NCBI GenBank assembly: GCA_963800505.1
Contig: CAWDBL010000037.1
Span: forward strand, 124,001 to 188,000
Source of the DNA: Fodinibacter sp963800505
GTDB taxonomy: Bacteria; Actinomycetota; Actinomycetes; Actinomycetales; Dermatophilaceae
DNA: 64,000 bases
Reading direction: 5' to 3'
Shown here: one piece after another, positions 8,673 through 16,632 of the stretch
How the letters are laid out: the number at the start of each line of letters is the position of its first letter
How positions within the stretch are numbered: position 1 is the stretch's first letter
Program-made: the position numbers and the translations under genes
The notes under the pieces: model-generated
Databases searched by the model: none
Told to the model about the DNA's origin: nothing
What the model saw: only the letters and a program-made list of their open reading frames with translations

Positions 8673-9886
8673 GGGCTCTCCTGCAAGGGAATTCGGGCAC
8701 GCACCCGGAAGCATCCGTCATCGGTCTCCGCCGCCGCGAGCTCACCACCGACCAGCGCGACCCGCTCGCGCATCCCGACCAGCCCGTGGCCGCCGCCCGC
8801 GCTTCCCCCAGGGCGCTCGGGCGGCATCGCGTTGACCACCTCCACGTGCACGGCGTCGCTGTCCTGCCGGGTGCTCAGCTGCACCGGTCCGGCCCCGTGG
8901 CGCGCCGCGTTGGCGAGCGCCTCCTGCAGCACGCGGTAGAGGTGCAGGTCGTCGCCCGGCGTGCCACCGAGAGCGGAGCCCTCGTGCGTCCACCGGACGT
9001 CGAACCCACCGCCGCGCAGGGAGTCGACGAGAGCCGGGATCTCGCCGGCGCCCGGGGCGGGTGGGTTCACCCGGTCCGTATCGAGCGCACCCGCGCCGGC
9101 ATCGGGAGCGCCGGCGACGGCATCCGCGTCGGTGCGCAGCAGGCCGACGATCGCCCCCATCTCCTGCAGGGCCATGCCGCTCGCCGACCGCACCCGGGCC
9201 AGTGCCTCCTGGGCGGCCGCCGGGTCGCTGGTCGAGAGGTGCTCGGCGACCCCCGCCTGCACGTTCACCACCGCGACATGGTGGGCGACGACGTCGTGCA
9301 GCTCGCGCGAGATGCGCAGTCGCTCCTCGGCGACCCGGCGCACGGCCTCGGCGTCACGGCCCGCCTCGGCGCGGCGGGCGCGCTCGAGCGCGGCGGCGAG
9401 CACGGCGCGGTTGCTGCGCACGGCATCCCCGAGGGCGGCGGCGAGGCCGCACCACGCGACCACGGCATAGACCACCGGGTCCTGCGCGTCGACGATCCCC
9501 GAGCGGGACAGCAGCACGATGACCACCGCCATGGTCGCCCCCGCCGTCAGCACCGCGGCCCGCCTCGACCCGTAGACCGCGACGGCGTAGAGCGCCGCGA
9601 TGGCGGCCGGCAGCCCGCGACCGACCGACCCGGCCGGGAAGGGCGCCGCCGTCGCGGCCAGCGCCACGCCCCAGGCGACCAGCGGGTGGGTGCGCCGCCA
9701 CATCAGGGCGCCGCAGGCCACCGCCAACAGGACGACGGTGACGGCGGTGAGGGGCTCGGGGGTGACGCCCACGGTCTCCGGGGTCGCCGGCACCGCCAGC
9801 AGCGAGAGCACGAAGATGACGACCGCGAGGGCCGCGTCGACGACCCGCGGCCGCGCGGCCATCCAGCCTCGAAGTCCGGTGGGCAC
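8669..9886 (-). CDS. NarL-type sensor histidine kinase
   Basis: The protein has 405 residues. The first 155 hold about five membrane segments with short loops, as in small intramembrane-sensing kinases. The HisKA_3 box RISRELHDVVAHHVAVV places the phosphorylated His near residue 197. The ATP-binding domain shows LYRVLQEALANAARHG and GHGLVGMRERV. The GTG start has TACGCT six bases upstream, suggesting leaderless expression. The ATGA junction with the response regulator shows they are co-translated. The layout resembles LiaS/DesK-like kinases that sense cell-envelope stress; the signal is not known. Confidence 0.9.
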   Translation of the reverse strand: MPTGLRGWMAARPRVVDAALAVVIFVLSLLAVPATPETVGVTPEPLTAVTVVLLAVACGALMWRRTHPLVAWGVALAATAAPFPAGSVGRGLPAAIAALYAVAVYGSRRAAVLTAGATMAVVIVLLSRSGIVDAQDPVVYAVVAWCGLAAALGDAVRSNRAVLAAALERARRAEAGRDAEAVRRVAEERLRISRELHDVVAHHVAVVNVQAGVAEHLSTSDPAAAQEALARVRSASGMALQEMGAIVGLLRTDADAVAGAPDAGAGALDTDRVNPPAPGAGEIPALVDSLRGGGFDVRWTHEGSALGGTPGDDLHLYRVLQEALANAARHGAGPVQLSTRQDSDAVHVEVVNAMPPERPGGSAGGGHGLVGMRERVALVGGELAAAETDDGCFRVRARIPLQESP

Positions 9887-9943
9887 CCTCAGAGCGTAGG
9901 AGAAGGGCGATGCCGGCGCCCCGAGGCCGTCGGGGTCGATGCC

Positions 9944-10996
9944 TCAGCGGCCGAGGGTGTACCAGACGGCAGAGAGGGCCAGCAAGGCCGCGCTGAAGCC
10001 GGGCACCCAGGCCCAGTGCACGTGCCCCCTGGGCACGACCGGCACGGTCGTCGGGGTGGGGGTGGGGTCGTAGGTTCCGTCCCAGCGCGGCGGTGCGGCG
10101 GGCCGGTCGTCGACCGGCTCCTCGGCGGCGGCTGCGGTGCCCACGACGTCGGCGGCATCCTCGGTCGCCTCCGGCAGGTCGCCCTCCGGCACGCCGAGGC
10201 GCTCACCCAGCTCACGCGCCGATGCCGGGCGGTCGGCCGCCTGCTTCTGCAGGCACTGCTCGATGAGCGAGCGCAGGCCCGGCGGCACGTGCGGGGGAAG
10301 CGGGGGCGGCGGGTCGTTGACCTGCGCCAGGGCGGTGGCCACCGGCGTGCCCTTGTCGAACGGTCGCCGGCCGGTGAGCAGCTCGTGCGCCACCACGCCC
10401 AGCGCGTAGAGGTCGGACGCACCCGTCGCCGTGTCCCCCAGGGCCTGCTCGGGCGACAGGTAGTGCGGCGTGCCGAGCACCTCACCGGTCTGGGTGTTGC
10501 CCGAGCCGTCGACGGCCCTGGCGATGCCGAAGTCGGTGAGCTTCACCGTGCCGTCGGGCATGACCAGGATGTTGGCCGGCTTGACGTCGCGGTGCACGAC
10601 CCCGGCCTCGTGGGCGGCGCCGAGCGCGAGGGCGGACTGGCCCATGATCGCGCGCACCCGGTCGGGCCGGAGGGCGCCCTCGCGCTGCACCAGCGCCGAC
10701 AGCGGCTCGCCCGGCACCAGCTCCATCACCAGGTAGGCGAGGTTGTCGTCCTCGCCGTAGTCGAAGACCGTCGCGATGTTCGGGTGGCAGAGGTTGGCGG
10801 TGTAGAGGGCCTCGCTGCGGAATCGGCGGGCGAACACCTCCTCCTCGTCGGTGCCCGGCCGGAGCACCTTGACGGCCACTGTGCGCGACAGCACGGTGTC
10901 GTCGGCCTCCCAGACGTCGCCCATGCCGCCCGACGCGATGCGGGTGTGCAGTGCGTAGCGGTCTCCGAGCACCAACCCCTGTAGCAGCCGGCTCAC
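9944..10996 (-). CDS. Membrane-anchored Ser/Thr protein kinase (PknB-like)
   Basis: The protein has 350 residues. The Hanks-type kinase domain spans about residues 12-270, with glycine loop IASGGMGDVW, VAVKVL lysine, catalytic loop VVHRDVKPANIL, DFGIA and GTPHYLSPEQ activation-segment end. A Pro/Thr-rich linker follows, and one membrane segment near the C-terminus (FSAALLALSAVWY) leaves only a few residues outside. There are no PASTA repeats, so it is not classical PknB; it may respond to membrane or cytoplasmic cues. The GTG start at 10996 lies just after a 5' hairpin (see next entry). Confidence 0.9.
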   Translation of the reverse strand: MSRLLQGLVLGDRYALHTRIASGGMGDVWEADDTVLSRTVAVKVLRPGTDEEEVFARRFRSEALYTANLCHPNIATVFDYGEDDNLAYLVMELVPGEPLSALVQREGALRPDRVRAIMGQSALALGAAHEAGVVHRDVKPANILVMPDGTVKLTDFGIARAVDGSGNTQTGEVLGTPHYLSPEQALGDTATGASDLYALGVVAHELLTGRRPFDKGTPVATALAQVNDPPPPLPPHVPPGLRSLIEQCLQKQAADRPASARELGERLGVPEGDLPEATEDAADVVGTAAAAEEPVDDRPAAPPRWDGTYDPTPTPTTVPVVPRGHVHWAWVPGFSAALLALSAVWYTLGR

Positions 10997-11003
10997 CGGG
11001 GGT

Positions 11004-11029
11004 CCGCGTGTCTCACGCGGCAGATCATA
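11004..11029 (-). promoter_or_regulatory. Promoter -10 box and 5' leader hairpin of the kinase gene
   Basis: On the minus strand TATGAT (11029-11024) is a strong -10 box. A perfect 7-bp stem with a 3-base loop, CCGCGTG/CACGCGG (11020-11004), follows and ends eight bases before the GTG start. The transcript would begin at or in this hairpin, which could mask or protect the start region. Confidence 0.45.
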
Positions 11030-11110
11030 GGCACGTCACGGCCGCAGCATCGTCCTCGCGAACCGGCCGGTTGGGGCGGTCGCGGGGCCGCGTGCTCAGC
11101 GGTCGGTAGC

Positions 11111-12304
11111 TCAGCGGTCGCGCTGCGCCCGGTCGCGGTGGCGGTCCGAGGGGAGGGCCTCCAGCTCGTGCTTCGATGCCGATCCGTCCCGTGCGCCGCG
11201 TCCGTTCCCACGGTGGTCGCCATACCCGTTCGAGTCGTCGTCATGCCCGTCGGCGGCGTCGGCCTCGAGCCGCAGGCGCCGGCCCTCCGCCACCTTCTTC
11301 TCCAGCTTCTCCTCCGCCTTGTCGGAGTTGCGGGTGTCGCGCGGCGGCAGCTGGAGGGTCTCCTCCGCCTCGATGCCGGACTGCAGCTGGCGCGCCCGCT
11401 CCAGCTCGGCGTCGACCTCGGCACCGAAGAGCAGCGCGAGGTTGGTGATCCACAGCCAGAGCAGGAAGACGATGATGCCGGCAAGCGAGCCGTAGGTCTT
11501 GTTGTAGGAGCTGAAGTTCGAGACGTAGAAGCCGAAGGCGACCGAGGCGAGCACCCAGACGAGGATGGCGACCGCCGCGCCGACCGAGACCCACCGGAAC
11601 TTCGGCTGGCGCACGTTCGGCGTCGCGTAGAAGAGCACCGCCACCATGACGACGACGATCCCGAGCATCACCGGCCACTTGAGGATGGTGTAGATGGTCT
11701 GGGCGAGGTCACCGAGCCCGATTGCGTCCCCCAGGGTCGTCGCCAGCGGGCCGCTGATGACCAGCCCGACGAGCACGAGGGCCGCCATGACCAGCAGGCC
11801 GACGGTGATGAGGAGCACCACAGGGCGCAGCTTCCAGATCGGCCGGCCCTCGTCGACCTGGTAGACGCGGTTCATGGCCCGCCCGAACGCGCCCACGTAG
11901 CCCGAGGCCGACCAGATCGCCCCCGCGAGTCCGATGATGAGGGCCAGTCCGGCGCCCTGGGCATTGACGATCTGGCCGATCGGCCCCTTGAGCTGGTCGG
12001 CCACCGTGTCCTGACCGAGGTCTCGCACGATGTCGAGCAGCGCCGTGGTCGTCGACTCACCCTGGCCGAAGAAACCGAGCAGCGAGACCAGCGCCAGGAT
12101 GGCCGGGAAGACGGAGAGCACGGAGTAGTACGTCAGCGCGGCCGCCAGGTCGGTGCACTGGTCGCGCTGGAACTCCGCGAACGCGGACTTGGCCGTGTAC
12201 TTCCATCCGGGCTTCTCGATGTCCCCCAGGGAGTCCGGCTTCCGGTCGTCGTGCGGATCTGGTGCTGTCTCGGCGTGTGCAGCCGCCGTGCCTTCTCGTG
12301 CCAT
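11111..12304 (-). CDS. YihY/UPF0761-family membrane protein
   Basis: The 397-residue protein has six membrane segments between residues 60 and 320 and the family motifs DLAAALTYYSVLSVFPAILAL, GPLATTLGD and YGSLAGIIVFLLWLWITNLALLFGAEV. Long called ribonuclease BN in error, these proteins have no proven enzyme role. The cytoplasmic tail is about 80 residues, rich in Lys, Glu, Asp and Gly, unusually long and charged. The ATG at 12304 has GGAG seven bases upstream. The direct repeat GCTCAGCGGTCG (11094 and 11110) covers the stop codon and gives a second stop behind it. Confidence 0.85.
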   Translation of the reverse strand: MAREGTAAAHAETAPDPHDDRKPDSLGDIEKPGWKYTAKSAFAEFQRDQCTDLAAALTYYSVLSVFPAILALVSLLGFFGQGESTTTALLDIVRDLGQDTVADQLKGPIGQIVNAQGAGLALIIGLAGAIWSASGYVGAFGRAMNRVYQVDEGRPIWKLRPVVLLITVGLLVMAALVLVGLVISGPLATTLGDAIGLGDLAQTIYTILKWPVMLGIVVVMVAVLFYATPNVRQPKFRWVSVGAAVAILVWVLASVAFGFYVSNFSSYNKTYGSLAGIIVFLLWLWITNLALLFGAEVDAELERARQLQSGIEAEETLQLPPRDTRNSDKAEEKLEKKVAEGRRLRLEADAADGHDDDSNGYGDHRGNGRGARDGSASKHELEALPSDRHRDRAQRDR

Positions 12305-12519
12305 GGGAACGCTCCTACCCCCGGTGGTGCCCAACACACCCTCTCGCGGTGCCATCCTCGCTGCTGAGGCGCCGCGGATGAGCCGGAGCCGCAACCTTGT
12401 ACGACGCTCGGTGCGACGCCAGCCCCGAGCCGACTCTTCGGCCGGCACGCGGTGCGGGGCGGGGACGTCTGCCCGGGCGTGACGCGCGGATCCCGCCGAG
12501 CGGGTGGGAGACTGTGCCG

Positions 12520-13164
12520 ATGAGTGGTGACGGCGGACGAGCCCTGCCCCGGCGACCGGTGCCCTTCGGGCCGCTGGCGATGGAGACCCATGGCGGCACC
12601 CTGCCCGGGCCCGCCGAGGTGACGGAGGTCGCGCACCAGACGGCCGCCATCCTCGTCGGAACGGGTCGCGCCGCTCATGACCCCGAGGTGACCACCCGCC
12701 TGGTGACCCTGGTCGACGACCTTGGCCTGTCCACGGTGGCCGATCTCTGGTCGGCCCGACCCGCGCGCTCGCTGCCGGGCGCGCTGTGGCGTCTCTACGC
12801 GCTGCGCGAGTGGGTGCGGCGCAGCCCGGAGCAGGCGAGCCGGGAGTACGCGGCCGGCATCCGGTTCACCGACGTGGCGCACGCGGTGGCCGGCATCGCG
12901 GAGCCGCCCGGCCCCGAAGAGGTGCAGCGGGTGGCCGACCAGATCCTCGCCGGGGTCTTCGAGGGCGACCTCGCCGTGGCGCTGGAGCGGGCCGCTGCGT
13001 TCTGCACGGTCATCGCCGCCGGGCGGGCCGAGCTCGCCCACGACCGCGATGCCGTCGACCCGGTCGCCGCCAGCGACCTCACCCGCACGGGCGGCTCCAT
13101 GCTCGCCACCGGCGAGGACCTGCGCGCCTGCGCGCGGCTGTGGCGGGTGGGCGAGCTCGACTGA
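12520..13164 (+). CDS. Conserved actinobacterial protein of unknown function
   Basis: The 214-residue product is largely alpha-helical, with no membrane segment and no catalytic motif that I recognise. Conserved-looking stretches include PLAMETHGGTLPGPAEV near the start, LWRLYALREWVRR and GGSMLATGEDLRACARLWRVGEL at the end. Homologues in related genera have sometimes been labelled RNA polymerase beta subunit, but nothing here resembles that enzyme. The ATG at 12520 follows a GAGACT box by six bases, a possible leaderless start; longer upstream extension is low-complexity. Confidence 0.6.
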   Translation: MSGDGGRALPRRPVPFGPLAMETHGGTLPGPAEVTEVAHQTAAILVGTGRAAHDPEVTTRLVTLVDDLGLSTVADLWSARPARSLPGALWRLYALREWVRRSPEQASREYAAGIRFTDVAHAVAGIAEPPGPEEVQRVADQILAGVFEGDLAVALERAAAFCTVIAAGRAELAHDRDAVDPVAASDLTRTGGSMLATGEDLRACARLWRVGELD

Positions 13165-13225
13165 GTCCGGCGGGTGCCCGGCAGATGGGTCCTCGACAGG
13201 GAACACATCCGGCGGGTGCAGGCGT

Positions 13226-13368
13226 TAGGGTCATCTGTGGGTGCCGGACCGCGGCAGCCCCGGGTCCCAACATCAGCCGCTACGAGCGGCCACGCGCCGT
13301 GAGGCGCTCCCGGTCCGGCACCCACCTTCGTCCCTGGTGACGGCCCTGCCCCCCGGGCCGGCCGTCAC
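13226..13368 (+). ncRNA. Candidate structured RNA gene with terminator-like hairpin
   Basis: TAGGGT (13226-13231) could be a -10 box. Six bases later a perfect 15-bp closing stem begins: GTGGGTGCCGGACCG (13237-13251) with CGGTCCGGCACCCAC (13311-13325). Inside are two more hairpins, GCCGCT/AGCGGC (276-290 region) and GCGCC-GTGA-GGCGC with a GNRA loop (13294-13307). A separate 9-bp hairpin, GTGACGGCC/GGCCGTCAC (13337-13368), follows, its loop holding six consecutive C. The arrangement of promoter, closed multibranch RNA and terminator fits a small RNA gene. The C6 loop recalls actinobacterial 6C RNA, but only one such loop is seen. No SRP or tRNA signature was found. Confidence 0.45.
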
Positions 13369-13448
13369 GCACTGTCTGATGTCGCGATCGCCAGATCGAC
13401 CATGTGGAAAACCGCGCTGGCCCGCGTCGCCACCCTTACCGTGGAGCA

Positions 13449-13634
13449 ATGAAGGACGACCCGTCGCTGCACGACGAGCAGCTCGAGGACGAGATCCGCC
13501 TGGTGGGCGACCTCGTCCTGGCGGCCTCGCTGAGCGAGGGTCGGATGGCCGACGAGGCGATCGACGAGGTGTTGGGGTTGCACCGCCCGACGACGCCCGG
13601 CGAGGCCGTCCCCACCCCCGGCGGCGCGGGGTGA
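13449..13634 (+). CDS. Small acidic protein, unknown function (61 aa)
   Basis: The product starts MKDDPSLHDEQLEDEIRLVGDL and continues as an acidic helical peptide ending in a Pro/Gly tail. No known motif. TACCGT (13437-13442) lies exactly six bases before the ATG, the pattern of leaderless genes repeated through this window, which is the main reason for calling it and for choosing this start over an upstream one. Short proteins of this type (LHDxQLxDEIxLVGDLV) seem common in related genera, from memory. Confidence 0.6.
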   Translation: MKDDPSLHDEQLEDEIRLVGDLVLAASLSEGRMADEAIDEVLGLHRPTTPGEAVPTPGGAG

Positions 13635-13724
13635 GCGGGCTGCGGCACCCGGCTACCCGGCATCCCCGGTCGCGCCCTAGCCTGTAGCCACTGTCCGGCC
13701 CGTCCGCTTTCCGAAAGACCGCTC

Positions 13725-14348
13725 GTGGCGATCCGCCTCACCCCCAAGGAACCGCGCTTCTTCGACCTGTTCGCAGCGTCGGCGAGGCACCTCGTCGATG
13801 CGTCGCGCGAGCTCACCGCCCTGATCGGTGCGCCCCCCGAGGATCGCGACGCCATCCTCAAGCGGATGCACGAGATCGAGTCGGCTGCGGGCGACTCGAC
13901 GCACGAGATCATCCGGGCGGTCAACGGTGCGTTCGTCACGCCGTTCGACCGCGCCGACATGCACGGGCTCGCGGTGGCGCTGGACAGCTGCGTGGGCCTG
14001 ATCGAGGCCTCGGTCGACCTGATCGTGCTCTACCGGGTCGACGAGGTGCTGCCGCGGGTGGCCAAGCAGGTCGAGGTCATCTCGCGGATGGCCGAGATCA
14101 CCGCCGACGCCATGCCCCGGCTGCGGGCGATGAAGGACCTCACCGCCTACTGGGTCGAGGTCGACCGGCTCGAGAACCGCGCCAACAAGGCCTACCGGCG
14201 GATGCTGGCCGAGCTGTTCAACACCCCCGGCGCCGACCCCATCACGGTCATGAAGCACAAGGACATCATCGACGCGCTCGAGGCGGCCGCCAACGGCTTC
14301 GAGAAGGTGGCGCTCAAGGTCGAGGCGATCGCCGTCCGGGAGTCCTGA
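13725..14348 (+). CDS. DUF47 (PhoU-like) protein partnered with a PiT transporter
   Basis: This 207-residue all-helical protein has PhoU/DUF47 features: RFFDLFAASARHLVDASREL near the start and the metal-site type motif around FVTPFDRADMHGLAVALDSCVGLIEA. DUF47 proteins sit next to PiT transporters and are thought to control or assist them; here the transporter starts six bases after the stop. The GTG start at 13725 agrees with the domain boundary. A TAGCCT box near 13678 could be the promoter. Confidence 0.85.
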   Translation: MAIRLTPKEPRFFDLFAASARHLVDASRELTALIGAPPEDRDAILKRMHEIESAAGDSTHEIIRAVNGAFVTPFDRADMHGLAVALDSCVGLIEASVDLIVLYRVDEVLPRVAKQVEVISRMAEITADAMPRLRAMKDLTAYWVEVDRLENRANKAYRRMLAELFNTPGADPITVMKHKDIIDALEAAANGFEKVALKVEAIAVRES

Positions 14349-14354
14349 GCGTCG

Positions 14355-15350
14355 GTGGACTGGCTGCCCGTCGCGCTCGTCGTCGTGCTGGCGATGGGCT
14401 TCACGTACACCAACGGCTTCCACGACGCGGCGAACGCCATCGCCACCTCGGTGTCGACGCGCTCGCTGACGCCCCGCATCGCACTGGTGCTGGCGGCCGT
14501 GATGAACCTGCTCGGCGGCTTCGCCGGGGTGCGGGTCGCGCAGACGATCGGCGGCGACATCATCGAGGTGCCGATGGGGGCCACGGGCGTCGCCATCTGC
14601 GCCGGCGCGCTCATCGGGGCCTCGCTGTGGAACCTGCTCACCTGGTGGCGGGGGCTGCCGTCGTCGTCGTCGCACGCCCTGATCGGCGGGCTCTGCGGCG
14701 CGGCGCTCGCCGGCGGGGCGACGGTGAAGTGGGACAGCATCCTCGACAGCGTGCTGATCCCGATGGTGGTCTCGCCGGTGCTCGGCCTGGTGGGCGGGTT
14801 CGGGCTGATGGCGGCGATCCTGTGGGCGTTCCGGCGGGCGGCGCCGGGCCCGGCGGCGCGCGGCTTCCGTTACGCGCAAACCGTTTCCGCTGCGGCGATG
14901 GCGTTCGGGCACGGCATGCAGGATGCCGCCAAGACAGCCGGTGTCGTCGCCCTGACGCTCGTGGCGAGCGGGCACCGGCCGGCCGACGACCTGTCGATCC
15001 CGTGGTGGGTCATCGCGCTGTCGGCGGTGGTGCTGGCGGCCGGCACGTATGCCGGGGGGTGGCGGATCATGCGCACGCTCGGCCGGCGGATCGCCGACGT
15101 CGACCCGCCGCACGGTTTCGCCGCCGAGACGGTGTCGGCGACGGTGCTGTTCGCGGCCACGGCCACCGGCGCGCCCATCTCGACGACGCACGTCATCACC
15201 TCGGCGATCATGGGCGTCGGCGCCACCCGGTCGCACAAGGCGGTGCGGTGGGGCGTGGTGCGCTCGATCTTCAACGGGTGGCTGCTCACCTTCCCCGGCG
15301 CCGGCCTCGCCGCAGCAGCAGCCTTCTCCCTCCTCACCCTCTTCTTCTAA
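14355..15350 (+). CDS. PiT-family inorganic phosphate transporter
   Basis: The 331-residue membrane protein has about ten hydrophobic segments and the two inverted PiT signatures: FTYTNGFHDAANAIATSVSTRSL in the N-half with SSSHALIGGL, and GHGMQDAAKTAG with APISTTHVITSAIMGVG in the C-half. PiT carriers import metal-phosphate coupled to protons or sodium with low affinity and work when phosphate is plentiful. It forms a two-gene operon with the DUF47 gene. The GTG start at 14355 follows the DUF47 stop by six bases. It complements the high-affinity Pst system at 16.6-20.6 kb. Confidence 0.9.
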   Translation: MDWLPVALVVVLAMGFTYTNGFHDAANAIATSVSTRSLTPRIALVLAAVMNLLGGFAGVRVAQTIGGDIIEVPMGATGVAICAGALIGASLWNLLTWWRGLPSSSSHALIGGLCGAALAGGATVKWDSILDSVLIPMVVSPVLGLVGGFGLMAAILWAFRRAAPGPAARGFRYAQTVSAAAMAFGHGMQDAAKTAGVVALTLVASGHRPADDLSIPWWVIALSAVVLAAGTYAGGWRIMRTLGRRIADVDPPHGFAAETVSATVLFAATATGAPISTTHVITSAIMGVGATRSHKAVRWGVVRSIFNGWLLTFPGAGLAAAAAFSLLTLFF

Positions 15351-15386
15351 CCCCGGCCACCCCGAGACCCCGCCACCCCCTTCTCC

Positions 15387-15457
15387 GACTTCGTGCGACT
15401 TGGGTGCGGTTCTAGGCCGCCCGAGGCCAGAAAACCGCACCTATGTCGCACGAAGTC
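15387..15457. terminator. Long hairpin at converging gene ends
   Basis: A 13-bp perfect stem, GACTTCGTGCGAC (15387-15399) with GTCGCACGAAGTC (15445-15457), continues after one mismatch as GGTGCGGTT/AACCGCACC. A short GGCC/GGCC stem can form in the loop. It lies after the PiT gene, and the last 15 or so codons of the gene on the other strand run through it. It shares GACTTCGTGCG with the hairpin at 16541. Confidence 0.7.
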
Positions 15458-16452
15458 ACCGGTTGCCGGCAGCACGAGCACGTCAAGGTGGCCCGGATGC
15501 CGCGAGGGTCGGTACGCCGCACCTCCGCCAGCCACCGGCTGCTGACCAGGAGCTGGCGCCGGGTGATCTCCTCGGTGGTCCACCGCACCACGCCAAGACC
15601 GGTCGAGCGGAGGCCGACCTCGCGTTCGCCCGCGGCCACCACCCGCTTGGACACGGCATCGGGGCTGCGGTCGAGCGCAGGGTCGACGTCACCTAGATAC
15701 TTGCCGCGGCCATCCGCCTCGGCGACCACGCCGACCTCGGGCCAGTAGCCGTCGACCCGACCCAGAAAGCGGTCGTGGACGTCGTGGACGTTCACCTGCG
15801 GTATCCACCGAGGAAGCTCCATCCGGTGGAAAGCAGCGGCCGACCACGACTCCAGCCACCCCTCACGGCGAGGGTCGAGCAGGCCAAGGACCTGATCCGT
15901 GCCCAGCGACCCGGGCCACCGACGCTCGAACTCCCGGAGGTCGCGCACGGCGGTGGGGGTCGTGAGACCGGCCCGAACGGCGGCATCGGCGATGGCCAAC
16001 GCGTCGCCGAGCGGCAGGTGGCGCGCGCAGTCGGTGACCGTTCGGGGAGCGATCGTGCGGCGCACCCCATCCACCTCTTCCACGTGTCCCCGGGGCAGCT
16101 CACCGCGGTAGAGAGTCATCCAGGACCCGGGTGATCGCGACCGGACGTGGTCGTCGACCGTCACCGATGGGCGGGGGAGCCGGCCCCGTGGATTCGGCAG
16201 GCCGTACGACAGGGCCGCACTCACGTGACTGAGGGCGCACTCGTCGACCGCCCGCACCGCGGCCTGAGCCAGTGCGAGATGCCGCTCCGCAGGGTCCGAC
16301 GGCCACCGGCCGGGATCGGCGAGGACACCCCTACCGAGTCGGTCGACCAGGCCCGCCGCTGCGGCGGTCCGGAGGCGCCGAGTGTCGATGCCCGCTGACT
16401 CGGCCTCGCAGGTCAGGAAGACGGCCGGCAGGTCGCTGAGGTCAAGGCGCAT
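15412..16452 (-). CDS. AbiEi-like regulator with endonuclease-like C-terminal domain
   Basis: The 346-residue protein begins with a winged-helix-like region (LRTAAAAGLVDRLGRGVLADP), as in the type IV AbiEi antitoxin family. The C-terminal 150 residues carry GRVDGYWPEVGVVAEADGRGKY and GLRSTGLGVVRW, the pattern of DUF559/Vsr-like PD-(D/E)XK folds. Such proteins are common in actinobacteria, mostly without a cognate AbiEii toxin, and their role is unknown. No nucleotidyltransferase toxin gene is adjacent. The final residues (about PVTSCDIGAVFWPRAA) are encoded by the terminator hairpin, so the natural end may have been earlier in an ancestor. Confidence 0.65.
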   Translation of the reverse strand: MRLDLSDLPAVFLTCEAESAGIDTRRLRTAAAAGLVDRLGRGVLADPGRWPSDPAERHLALAQAAVRAVDECALSHVSAALSYGLPNPRGRLPRPSVTVDDHVRSRSPGSWMTLYRGELPRGHVEEVDGVRRTIAPRTVTDCARHLPLGDALAIADAAVRAGLTTPTAVRDLREFERRWPGSLGTDQVLGLLDPRREGWLESWSAAAFHRMELPRWIPQVNVHDVHDRFLGRVDGYWPEVGVVAEADGRGKYLGDVDPALDRSPDAVSKRVVAAGEREVGLRSTGLGVVRWTTEEITRRQLLVSSRWLAEVRRTDPRGIRATLTCSCCRQPVTSCDIGAVFWPRAA

Positions 16453-16540
16453 CCCCGTAGGGTCATGGCCCTCGGCGCCGACGCGAAGGCGAGACGAGAA
16501 GCTGTGGACGGCAACGGCATCCGACCTCGCCTGTGGACAA

Positions 16541-16614
16541 CGACTTCGTGCGGTTTACACACGGTTCTCGCAGCCCCGAGGCGGTAAGAACCGTGTGTAA
16601 ACCGCACGAAGTCG
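16541..16614. terminator. Perfect 28-bp inverted repeat after pstB
   Basis: Positions 16541-16568 and 16587-16614 are perfect 28-base complements around an 18-base loop. The arm begins CGACTTCGTGCGG. It lies downstream of pstB (minus strand, ends 16633) and upstream of the AbiEi-like gene, so it probably ends pst operon transcription. It shares its first 11 or so bases with the hairpin at 15387, the rest of the arms being different but still fully paired. Confidence 0.75.
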
Positions 16615-16632
16615 CAAAGGAGGGGCGGGGGA

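Noticed and set aside
8786..10984. Open frame of about 730 codons on the plus strand
   Set aside because: Antisense to the histidine kinase and the Ser/Thr kinase; Arg/Gly/His-rich translation without motifs.
13237..13325. Long tRNA, SRP RNA or tmRNA
   Set aside because: No GTTCGA T-loop, no SRP GGAA tetraloop signature and no tmRNA tag region.
13677..15440. 587-codon frame on the minus strand
   Set aside because: Antisense to the DUF47-PiT operon; His/Arg/Gly-rich shadow translation.
15412..16452. Complete AbiE toxin-antitoxin system
   Set aside because: No nucleotidyltransferase toxin gene is next to it; the neighbour is the pst operon.
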